Shown: piece after piece, positions 1-8,439 of the stretch
How the letters are laid out: each line of letters begins with the position of its first letter
Position numbering within the stretch: position 1 is the stretch's first letter
NCBI GenBank assembly: GCA_003427395.1
Contig: BFEA01000669.1
Coordinates: 719,344-753,680, forward strand
Reading direction: 5' to 3'
From: Chara braunii
Lineage: Eukaryota > Streptophyta > Charophyceae > Charales > Characeae
Length of the DNA stretch: 34,337 bases
Notes under the pieces: model-generated
Seen by the model: the letters and a program-made list of their open reading frames with translations, nothing else
Told to the model about the DNA's origin: nothing
The model's database searches: none
Made by a program: the position numbers and the translations under genes

Positions 1-1
1 A

Positions 2-1382
2 AAAAGGGTAGGGGATCTTTGGGACCATGAGAGGCACGACTGGAAAACAAAGGACCAGCTGCGAGCAACCTTTAAGTATTGCCACCATGTGGAAGAACTT
101 TTTGAGAATCTTATCGAAGTCATCCCACTGGAATGGTACCGGATCCTCAAACGTGGCCCCACCTTGAGAATAGGAGATTCGGTGGCAAGCACAGGTACTC
201 AGCTAAGGATTGGCCAGATACATATGGTCTCACCCCAATTAGTCCTGGTTGAACACCACACCATCACCAAAATGGGCACCCTCCAATGGAGTAGAGCACC
301 TTTCGAATGGAGAAATAAAGAGGCAGTGCACCGTTTGAGGGTCTTAGACTCGAAGAGAAGGGACAAAGGGTGGCGTTCCAGCTAGACAAACCAATCCAGG
401 ACCTAGCGCTAGATCCGGTGGAATGGACTTGGCAGCCTTCCCAAAAGAGGGGACCCCCCAGGGTAAGTCATATTAGCCTGCACCAGTTAACGGTCAAGTC
501 GGCCTAAAAAATGCTCAGACCTAAAGAGAGTTGATCAATGACAGATGGGCCAAGCAGTTGAACGTGGACCGTACCCTCTTGTCACCAATCCAATGGTTCA
601 AGCCTCAAGGAACAAAAATCTAAGCCCATGAAAATCACCTCCCTCCAGTGGCAAATAGCCCACTGTTGTCTGTCAACCAATGACTGGCTGACCGACCGTA
701 CAACCCTCGAACAAAGAGGACTGTTGTTCCCTTGGTGCCAACGGTGCCAGAGTCTCTTCCCTCCCCATAAGAAGGCGGAGACCATTGAACATATCTTCAT
801 GCAATGCCCGATTGCTCAATTCATATGGAGATGGTGGGACCGTATATGGCGGAAAATGGAACTAGACATTCCCTGCCCTGGTCATGGCAGGCCATATTGG
901 CTGGGCATTGGCCGCTGGCAGAAACAGCCTCGATTTTCGTAGGGAATATTTATAGACTGGGAAGGAGGGCACTGATTTGGGCACTTTGGTGGCAACGGTG
1001 CACCCTGGCCATGGAGAGGGTACGGGTGGAAGGGTCAGAAATTTCAAAACAAATTCAGCAGCAGGTTCACCTTGAACTTACGCAATGATGGTTGGACACA
1101 AAATCACAATTAGACCTCTTCAGACAAATTGGAGACGTTAGGAGACGGATCACGACATTTTGCACAGACTGGGTGGGTGAAGAAAGAGAAGGATGGATTG
1201 CAAAAGTAGAATGGAGTGGAGACAGGGGAGTTGGGCCGCACAATTTGGAAGAAATGAGAGACTATCGTCTAATTTTTAAGGACTGGACTAACATAGAGCC
1301 CTCCTTCCCATTACGCCCTCCCTCGGATTTTCCAGATCCCTTCCAACCTCATGCCCTGTCTCTGACAGAGATTTTATCCTGA
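2..1382 (+). pseudogene. LINE (non-LTR retrotransposon) ORF2, C-terminal remnant
   Basis: This is the 3' part of the reverse-transcriptase polyprotein of a LINE, which copies its own RNA by target-primed reverse transcription. Three blocks read on the + strand. Positions 2-385 are open from the window edge and encode the region before the zinc-binding tail, with segments such as VGDLWD and EVIPLEWYRILK. Positions 628-942 hold a zf-RVT-like zinc-binding motif: C-x2-C at 736-747 (WCQRC) and H-x4-C near 790-807 (EHIFMQC). Positions 804-1382 are in a third frame, interrupted only by TGA at 1086-1088, and carry the end of the protein. The blocks are in different frames and 386-627 has several stops, so the gene is dead. 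The catalytic RT core would lie upstream of the window. The family call rests on the zf-RVT pattern and order; the clade cannot be fixed from this fragment. Confidence 0.8.
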
Positions 1383-1652
1383 ATATGATACTCTCCTTTA
1401 CATCCTAATAGGCTTTCACATGTGGAACGCCTCCCTGGAGCGCCCTAAGGAGGACCCCGCCAATGCTTTCTCCTGTTTCTTCAATCTGTTGGGATAGTCA
1501 AAGCTGACAGTTTGAGTATTCTGAAGTAACTGAGCATGGTTTGGAGTAAGTAGTTTTTCTGAATAGTATCAGCCCCTAACTGTCTATCTGGCGCTCTTCT
1601 TGTAAGGGTTAAGAGGTACAAAGGACATTGGCTGCTCCTCCTGCTCATAGAA

Positions 1653-1928
1653 GACTACACCGCTGGACAATACACAGGGTCTGCTCAGTCAATCCCCTAA
1701 TGTGCAGAGTAATCAATGCTGGCAGACCCCTCAGACACTATTCTAATTTCCTCAGACATCTCTTTTGCTGTATATGAGATTCTGGACCTGGACTACACTG
1801 CTGGACAATACACAAGGCCTGCTCTGTCAATCCCCTGGTTTGCAGGGTAATCAATGCTGGCAAACCCCACAGTCACTGTTCTCATTTTCTCATACATCCC
1901 TTTTTTCTGTAAATGGGACGCTGGACCC
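1653..1928 (+). repeat. 138-bp tandem duplication downstream of the LINE
   Basis: Two adjacent copies start with GACTACAC at 1653 and 1791. They share GCTGGACAATACACA, GTCAATCCCCT and GTAATCAATGCTGGCA in the same order, with roughly 80-85 percent identity by eye. The unit lies about 270 bp past the LINE stop and may be part of the LINE 3' UTR or an independent satellite fragment. No ORF of note is present. Positions 1383-1652 hold nothing I recognise. Confidence 0.75.
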
Positions 1929-2062
1929 GTTTTCCAACAGGTGACGCTCCCCGCCAATAGATGGAGCCTCTCCCAAGGTGTTACTGGTGTCTTCTCTTAC
2001 CAGCAGCACTAACAGTGGTGGGGGTGCCTTAAAGAAAAAAAAAAAAAAAATATATATATATA

Positions 2063-2102
2063 TAATATCTGATCCGTGGTCCATGGGCCGCTAAAATTTA
2101 AG
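2063..2102 (+). ncRNA. U2 snRNA-derived fragment (copy 1, 5'-truncated)
   Basis: The stretch AATATCTGATCCGTGG followed by CCATGGGCCGCTAAAATTTA matches the U2 snRNA region from the end of stem-loop I through stem-loop II towards the Sm site. The 5' part of U2, including the branch-point recognition sequence, is missing and replaced by an A-run and a TA-dinucleotide run at 2035-2062. It is followed by an A-rich tail and by the same GC-rich block and palindromes that accompany copies 2 and 3, so this is a repeat-family member and not a functional snRNA gene. Confidence 0.75.
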
Positions 2103-2280
2103 AAGAAAAAAAAAATCACGCCACCTTCTTTTCGCCGCCTTTCCCCGCCTTCCCTCTCGCCTTCCTCCGCCTTGCCCCACCTTCCATCCCGCACATTCCC
2201 CCCCCTTGCCCCGCCTGCCCTCCCCTGCTATCCCGCGGCCTGCCTTTCTGCGCCCCGACTTGCCGCACCTCTGTTGTCCC
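2103..2280 (+). repeat. Pyrimidine/GC-rich minisatellite attached to U2-like copy 1
   Basis: An A-rich stretch (2103-2115) is followed by irregular repeats built from CCGCCTTCC, CTTGCCCC and CACCTTCC words. The same words appear on the minus strand around 14.3-14.9 kb next to the other U2-like copies. ORFs read here on either strand are low-complexity artefacts. Confidence 0.7.
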
Positions 2281-2286
2281 CATGTA

Positions 2287-2400
2287 ATCAGTCGTTTTTT
2301 TAACTGACCGATTACGCAATCGGTCAGTTTCAAGCACGACCGATTACATAATCGGTCGTTTTTGGAACTGGCCGATTACGTAATCGGTCGTTCTTGAACT
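2287..2400. repeat. Cluster of palindromes around CGATTACGTAATCG
   Basis: Three consecutive near-perfect palindromes (2304-2327, 2336-2359, about 2370-2389) share the core ACCGATTACRTAATCGGT, separated by short T-rich spacers. A truncated fourth (CTGACCAATTG) leads into the tRNA-like module at 2413. The first has one central mismatch (GCGC versus GTAC type core). The same palindromes occur at 14180-14262. Confidence 0.8.
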
Positions 2401-2412
2401 GACCAATTGATG

Positions 2413-2500
2413 TAGCTCAGTGGTTAGAGCACCGGTTGGAAATGCGCATTGTGGTACGAGGTTGCGGCCCTGTGGGTTCAAAACTCAATTGCAGTCTTGT
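2413..2500 (+). repeat. tRNA-derived SINE-like head (A box and B box)
   Basis: TAGCTCAGTGGTTAGAGC (2413-2430) is a near-consensus RNA polymerase III A box in tRNA D-arm context, and GGTTCAAAACTC (2475-2486) resembles a B box. The spacing of about 45 bp is slightly longer than in a tRNA. No tRNA cloverleaf closes, because an acceptor stem and a proper T-stem are absent, so this is a tRNA-derived retroposon head and not a tRNA gene. It directly abuts the palindrome cluster. Confidence 0.7.
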
Positions 2501-2501
2501 G

Positions 2502-2609
2502 CATGGACACCAGCAGGGCGTTAGAGTGACGCACGACTGGACACACATTCCCTTGGGCTGACGCACGATATACAGACACTGCCTGCGCACCACCCAAGGG
2601 TTGTCCATG
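2502..2609. repeat. Nested inverted repeat downstream of the tRNA-like head
   Basis: CATGGACA (2502-2509) pairs with TGTCCATG (2602-2609), and inside it CCCTTGGG (2550-2557) pairs with CCCAAGGG (2593-2600). Both 8-bp arms are perfect and correctly nested, giving a fold for the SINE body. Confidence 0.6.
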
Positions 2610-2713
2610 GTATGTCGGGTTTTGATACTGCGTGGGTTTCTTGTGGCTGTTACTCGTGGTTGTTCTGTTGATCTCCCCAGTTTGGCATATCACACACAGA
2701 CCGTTTGCAATTG

Positions 2714-2777
2714 TTACTCAAATGGTAGTGTCTTCAGGTCACATGTCATAGATCACGGGTTCGAGTTTGGATGGGGA
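2714..2777 (+). repeat. Second tRNA-derived SINE-like head
   Basis: TTACTCAAATGGTAGTG (2714-2730) resembles a degenerate tRNA D-arm/A box, and GGGTTCGAGTTTGG (2757-2770) contains a good B box (GGTTCGAGT). Box spacing is tRNA-like. The T-stem is mismatched and no acceptor stem closes, so a functional tRNA is unlikely. Confidence 0.55.
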
Positions 2778-2844
2778 CTTTGGGGGGGGTTCTTGTCCAG
2801 CTTGGCATCTCTTCAAAACGAACACATAGTTCTCTCTGCATAGC

Positions 2845-2970
2845 ACTGCACATATCTGGCCTTCGGGCAAATACATCTTGTTGTACAGTTACACAGAGCA
2901 CACATAGACTGCACATATCTGGCTTTCGGGCATATACATCCCGATATACAGGTACACAGAGCACACACAA
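2845..2970 (+). repeat. Tandem repeat of about 63 bp
   Basis: Two adjacent units begin with ACTGCACATATCTGGC at 2845 and 2908 and both end in TACACAGAGCACACA. The motif TTNGGGCA-ATACA recurs in shortened form at about 2972 and 2999, so the array appears to decay towards 3050. Confidence 0.75.
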
Positions 2971-3100
2971 CCTTTGGGCAGATACAAAACACATGGCCCT
3001 ATGGGCTCATACAAACATATATAGCCTCTGGCATACACACATACACACAAATAACGATATTGGGCTGAAGGGGTCTATCAAGTATATGACGAGGTCTACT

Positions 3101-4560
3101 CACGCATGGGGGTAGGGATATAAGTCGCTCCGGCTAGTCTGAGTTCCGCCTAGCCTTGGGTAAGCTACGGGAAGGACAGTAGGATGTGTCCACGGGCGCT
3201 GGCCTCCCTTGGTTAGGTAATCCTGGTGGGTAGACTCTCTGAATTCGGCCTGTAGAAGATTGCATGAGCCTGGCATCCGAAGTTTCCGTACCTGGCCGTA
3301 CGGCAAGGTTTGTCCGCTTCCGCTTCCATCAGGGCTGGGAGGTTGGCCCAGCCTTGGTGCTTGTCTTTTTTTTTTTTTTTTTAAAAACAACCCGAGTGAA
3401 TGTTAGGGATGCTGATAAGAGCAGACACCACTAGCATGCTCGGGGAGCCTCCATTTATTGGTGGGGAGCGGCACCTGCCGGAAATCGGGTCCAACGTCCC
3501 TCAACATTTATAGCCAGGTGTTCTGTACACCCAAATTCATGTTAACACGCCACGTGTCCATCCCACAGAATGCATGTGTGATCAACCGAAGCAACACGCG
3601 GGCACACTCTATTATCTGATGAGCAGCATTGATTGCCCTCAACCAAGGGGATTAACTGCTCATCGCGGTTAAAATGGAATTCATGTTCCGAAACTCTCAT
3701 CATCCACTAACACGACCTTCGCAGCACCATGAGGGGGAGAGGCAATCAGAATAGAGACTTAGGTCAACTATTATGGCTAATTCCAAAATCATCACCAAGT
3801 CATCACTTGTAGGTAATCCCCAAATCGCCATATCTCGCCTCGATCCTCATAACCGACGATTGAGCCAAGAGCTCTTACTGTGTCACAAGAAGGAGGGGCA
3901 CTCAAATTAGGGAACAAGGTTGTATCGGATTACGTACACCAACCTCCCCCCACGATCCGCATGATCCATGAGTCCACACAAGGTGGGGGGCCTTGATGCT
4001 AATTAGGGTGCTGTCTTCACTATCCCACCCCTTCATGCCACCGTCCCACCCCCCGCATCCCCGCACCATCTTCCTATTCACCAAACATTCCAATCACCCA
4101 ACTCTCTCGCCCCTGACCCCAATCGCTCCCCAAAGAAGACAGGAGGGAAAGCGGGATGGCAGGGGGAGAAAGGGGGGAGAGAAACAGGCGAGTCACACTT
4201 ACTTTTCCACGCGTATCGTCCAATTTTTTTGGTGATGTAGGTTTTGTTGTTGCGTACTATGTTGTTGTTGTTGTTGTTTTTAGTGTCAAGATCGTGATCG
4301 TTCCCAAGCACGCACAGACTGGAGATCTCTCCTCCCATCCCTCTATCGCGCTGTCGAGCGCGTCGGTCCCACACGGGGGCCCTCCCGGCCGCGTCACGCA
4401 GGATTTTGCAGGACTTGTCGCGGAGAGCGTTTGCCGCTTCGGTCGAGTGCGCCAGTCGTACCTCTCGCGAGCCCCTACGACAGGACAGGGTCACGCGAGG
4501 CACCACTTACCTCCACCTGCGGGAGCTGTCACCATCCCTTAGGTGGGCGTATTCCTGCCG
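3101..4560. other. No gene recognised; simple-sequence tracts only
   Basis: Positions 3366-3382 are a run of 17 T, possibly the A-tail of a minus-strand retroposon occupying about 3110-3365, but no family is recognisable. Positions 4258-4282 are a (TTG)n microsatellite. ORFs on both strands are short, overlap each other and lack recognisable domains. Confidence 0.5.
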
Positions 4561-4579
4561 AGCTACTGAACCACATGTG

Positions 4580-5255
4580 AAAATTTTTCGTACGCAATTG
4601 CAGAGGTGGCCCAACCGATGACATTTCTCGCTCGTTGTAGCATAGGGGGTACACGCGGTCGAACGCCCACAATTGAACCCGTACGCGGATCGACGCACTG
4701 TGGGGCTGAAGTCCCAAGCACGATTCGACGTCGGTCGACTAGGACGCGCTACACACACCACGCGTTACGCCACAATACTCACACTTACTACGCATAACAT
4801 ACGGAGACACACAAAACAACCACTACAAACAACACCACGACACCACAGTACTCCTAGTCCCTTCAGTGTTCGGCCCATAACTTTACGCAGCGAGAGTCAG
4901 ATAGGTACTGCGCACTAGATTTTCGTATAAGTATCGAGCGAGCACATGGCCTCCTCATATCAACCAGCCATGTGGGTATACGGGAGCACTTGCGCTGATG
5001 GGGTACCATGTGGTACTCGTAGCCTTGCGGCCCTTGATAATCTCGAGGGTCGTGTTCGATACTCAAGTGTCGGCTGACAGGCGCTTTGAGGGGTAATCTC
5101 TCGACGGCAGACAACCGGCATGTGCGGTTGAAGACCACACCCTTTTCTGCACCCTGCGCAGAGGGGTTGAGTAGATAGCCTTAGGACTGTCGTGGTAGCC
5201 GAAATTAAGGGGTTTGACTTTGACGGCTGCCACAGACTATAACGTCCAACCATGA
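4580..5255. repeat. Diverged tandem unit A (about 676 bp), structured
   Basis: This is the first of two head-to-tail units bounded by similar junctions: ACCACATGTGAAAATT near 4570, CAACCATGAAAATTC near 5247, and CCACCATTGTAAATTTC near 5906. Shared landmarks with unit B are GGTCGACTAGGAC (about 4734), CCCATAACTTTA (about 4875), a GTGTTCGATACTCA/TCGGCTGA block and TTCTGCACCCTG. Stem-capable segments include GTACC (5003-5007) with GGTAC (5012-5016), and CAACCG (5112-5117) with CGGTTG (5125-5130). I see no coding potential. It could be a satellite, a structured RNA or a decayed element. Confidence 0.6.
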
Positions 5256-5915
5256 AAATTCAAAAGAGGAGCTTAGTCCAACTTGCGTTAGTTTAGTGGC
5301 CTCCTAAAATGAAAGGGGTGAGCAGGCCCAAACGACGTGCGCGCGGAGGAGGCCCAAAGTCCTACCCGTAAGCTATCCAATGTCCGTGATAGTGAGGCCC
5401 CTACACGGACTCCCATAGGTCGACTGGGACTGATCCTTCGCCCATGTGTCGCTTCGCGTAACCACAAACCCGAGTCTGTTGGTCGTACCGCGCTTTTGGT
5501 CTCGCCGCCTGACCCATAACTTTTAGTGCGAGGATCGGCGAGTGCTGCGCGCATGGACTTAGTATAAGATCGCGCGAACGCGGTACCCACACGTACCAAT
5601 TCACTATGCAGCTCTACGTGAGTATTTGCGATGACGGCGCATTATGCGATGCCCATACCCAAGTGGCCTATTCTGAGCCACGGAGTTGCGTTCGACGCTC
5701 AGGCGTTGGCTGAAGAGCGTTAAGGGAAGGTAACCCCTTGGCGAGCGCAAAACAGGCCTGATGGCCTTCCCGTCTTCTGCACCCTGAGGTGCCCCAAAGG
5801 GTGCGAGGTAAGACGACCCCTAGGGCAGGAAGGAATTTGGAGCAGTGGTGAGTTGTCTGGCGCATCACCAGCAACACGCTAGCCCTTCCGCCCGGAACTT
5901 TATCGTTCCACCATT
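5256..5915. repeat. Diverged tandem unit B (about 660 bp), structured
   Basis: This is the second unit of the pair with A, collinear but only moderately similar. Landmarks are GGTCGACTGGGAC (about 5418), CCCATAACTTTTA (about 5514), GCGTTCGACGCTCA, GTTGGCTGA and TTCTGCACCCTG. Stems fall at the same places as in unit A but with different bases: CGCAT (5638-5642) with ATGCG (5644-5648), and AGGCC (5754-5758) with GGCCT (5763-5767). That is the pattern expected when structure and not sequence is kept. Confidence 0.6.
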
Positions 5916-5929
5916 GTAAATTTCAACAA

Positions 5930-6660
5930 GGAAAAACAACACAAATATTTTTACGTCATCTGGAAAGACATCGTCGGGATTAGCCCTATGGGGGGTTGCC
6001 CGAACGTACGCTTACTTGGATTATCACCTCAGTTGAACGGGAATAGAACAATCTCACTCAACACAAAGGTTGTGGGGTAGTTCACTCTCACGACAGTTGT
6101 GTGGTTTGCCCAACTGAATCGAAGACACAGTCACCCAACATAACTCAACTGACTCTCTTCTATACATACATGCAATCACATCACATAATCAAATAAAGAT
6201 CAACGCACTACACTGGGTCAACTCCAACCAACCTCTCTACTCATACCCCTTGCTTTAGCCATGCAAGCCCCAACCTCCAGCCAACCAACCCTAATTAAGT
6301 ACTCAATACCTCTGTCAAATGGCCATTCAATAAAAGTATGCGTGAAACCTTAACAAAACAAATAAAATCACCAGGGCTAAAACCTTTTTAGGATGAGTAT
6401 TGAGGGTGAATTGGGGTTCAGTCGTAAACCGATGAATTGGCAACCGACCTGTTATCCGTGATAACAGAAGAATAATCTTTTTGAAAAAATAGGCTGATCA
6501 GATCAAGCCTTGAAATGATAACACAGAAACCATCATCACAGTACAGGCCAAAGAAAAGTATTACTTATGTCTGTGTCAAGGGAAAACATTCCCCTAGTCA
6601 TAATCTAGCTCCTCTATTAGCACCAAGTCACTAAGTACCTCCTCTAATCAGGATAGATCT
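5930..6660. other. No gene recognised
   Basis: This AT-rich sequence has no ORF above 60 codons with recognisable content. A small hairpin GTTATC-cgt-GATAAC lies near 6450. Nothing else is supportable. Confidence 0.5.
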
Positions 6661-6669
6661 ACAAAGTAG

Positions 6670-6830
6670 CTTCTCGCTGAGAAGTATTCTAACTCCCCAA
6701 ATTCTACAAAATTTTGTCAGCGCTTCCCGTAGGAAAAGTGTCTTTTCAGAATTCCTATGAGCCCAAAAATTATTAACTCCTCCAGACTTGTAGAAATTTC
6801 AGCAGCGCTTCCCGTAGGAACAGGAAGCTG
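6670..6830. repeat. Short hairpin cluster with a CGCTTCCCGTAGGA motif
   Basis: Three hairpin-capable segments follow one another. CTTCTC-gct-GAGAAG is at 6670-6684. CGCTT (6721-6725) pairs with AAGTG (6736-6740). CTTCC (6808-6812) pairs with GGAAG (6823-6827), extended by outer CAG/CTG. The second and third share CAGCGCTTCCCGTAGGAA, but their right arms differ so that each still pairs. Each is preceded or followed by AACTCC. Confidence 0.5.
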
Positions 6831-7209
6831 CCAAAATTTATACGAAGCTGAAAAATGAAAAGACAAGCAAACTACCCTTGGGACTAACTTCTGACATCCG
6901 CTTAACGATTCAGGATCACTGATAGCCAACACAACCTCTAAATGAGACTGAGGGCTAGCATTGGTCCTAACTCCTAACAGGGTCAGTCCTATCTTCATCC
7001 CAAGCTCTCCCTCTCATCATCTATCTAGTCTACCTATGGCTCCAGCACTTCGCGAGCATCTAAAGCAACTATCATATCGAAAGGACGCCCCAAGTGAGAT
7101 CCCACAAGCATGCATAAACAAACATCTCTCACGATCCCACATCAAGTTTCCCAAGTAGTTCGTTGAATCATTAAGTTCTTTCCCTTTAATAAACCCCCTC
7201 ACTTACGGC

Positions 7210-8430
7210 GTAGGATCAGACAAGGCCCTAACTTAAGGGTATGCCCAACCTGCCTAAGTAAACAAGTAAGAGTACGCACAACTGGACTGCCCTAACTTAA
7301 GGATATGCCCAACTCCAAATAAACTCTAGTCATAAAACATATGACCAGACCGCCCTAACTTAAGGGTACGCCTGACTTCTATTTAAACCGACGACATGAA
7401 GCATAAGACTAGACTGCCCTAACTTAAGGGTATGTCTAATCAGCCTTAAACGAAGTTTACGTAGGGCATAGGATTAGACTGCCCCAACTTAGGGGTGTAT
7501 CTAACCTGCCTACAACAAGTGCAACGACAAATGGTCAGACCACCCTAACTTAAGGGTACGTCCAACCTACAAAACATCAACAACAAGAGCATATCACTAG
7601 GCCGCCCTAACTTAAGGGTACGCCTAACTCGCTTAAACGGTATAGTTACATAAGACAGAATTTTTCTGAACAAGGTACAACGACGTATGACTAAGCCGCC
7701 CTAACTTAAGGGTACGCTTAACCTCCGTAATGACAGTATAGGAAGACAACCATTGGTACTTGCACAAATTTCATATGTTTCTCTCTTATTAGGCAGATGA
7801 TCAGACCGACCCAACTTAGGGAGACATCCGATCCTGCCTTGTGTTTAGAAGGGAAAATAAAATAAGTTTATACTAACTCTCTGCTCCTTTGTCTCGTCAT
7901 GAGCATAGGACCGAGCCGCCCTAACTTAAGGGTACGCTCAGTCTGCCCAAGTTACCTTCATTGTATTCTTCATAGCTTATCTCCTCTTCTTGTTCTACCT
8001 GACTTACTAACTGATTTTCCCAACTTAGGGTGCCCGGTCTGCCAAATGATATAGGTTCGTATAGTATGTATCAAAGTTGTATACTTTGGTTGGCCGTTGT
8101 GTTCATGGCTTATGACTGAGCTGCCCTAACTTAAGGGTATGCTCAGCCTCATGTCGTTGTCCCCCTAAGAAGAAACACACACAGAACTGGGTCCACGCAA
8201 CTTAGAGTATTCCCAGCACTGTTTTCAGCAACCCACAAAAGAAACACCAGGATTCTGAGACCTCCCAACTTAGGGTGTCTATCCTCCTGTTCAGAAACCC
8301 CAAAAAAAAACAGCGACTGGTCCGTCCAACTTAGGATAGGCCCAGCCCTCAAAACCATTCAGTCAGCCCAGCAAGCATGAATAAAACACAGCTGCATTGA
8401 GCCCACATCAACTTAGAGGAGCTCAGCCTT
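7210..8430. repeat. Array of 16 hairpins with invariant AACTTA loop
   Basis: Sixteen units carry the loop AACTTA closed by a short inner stem, usually CCCT/AGGG, and an outer stem separated by a small internal loop. Core positions are 7226, 7290, 7353, 7417, 7482, 7543, 7605, 7699, 7810, 7919, 8019, 8124, 8198, 8264, 8326 and 8408. The period is 61-65 bp for the first seven and about 94-111 bp for most of the following ones, with anonymous inserts. The outer arms differ between units yet pair: TAGAC/GTCTA (7417), AGGC/GCCT (7605), AAGC/GCTT (7699), GAGC/GCTC (7919, 8124), CTGGG/CCCAG (8187-8216), TGAGC/GCTCA (8398-8425). The inner stem also varies in compensating pairs (CCCC/GGGG at 7482, TC/GA at 8408). 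There are no ORFs. Function is unknown. Confidence 0.85.
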
Positions 8431-8439
8431 GGGTCGACC

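Noticed and set aside
2413-2486. Candidate tRNA gene
   Set aside because: A and B boxes are present but no acceptor stem or proper T-stem closes; a SINE-type relic fits better.
7210-8430. CRISPR array, because of regularly spaced palindromic repeats
   Set aside because: The repeats are hairpins with changing arms and no constant spacer length, in a eukaryotic, transposon-rich context with no cas genes.
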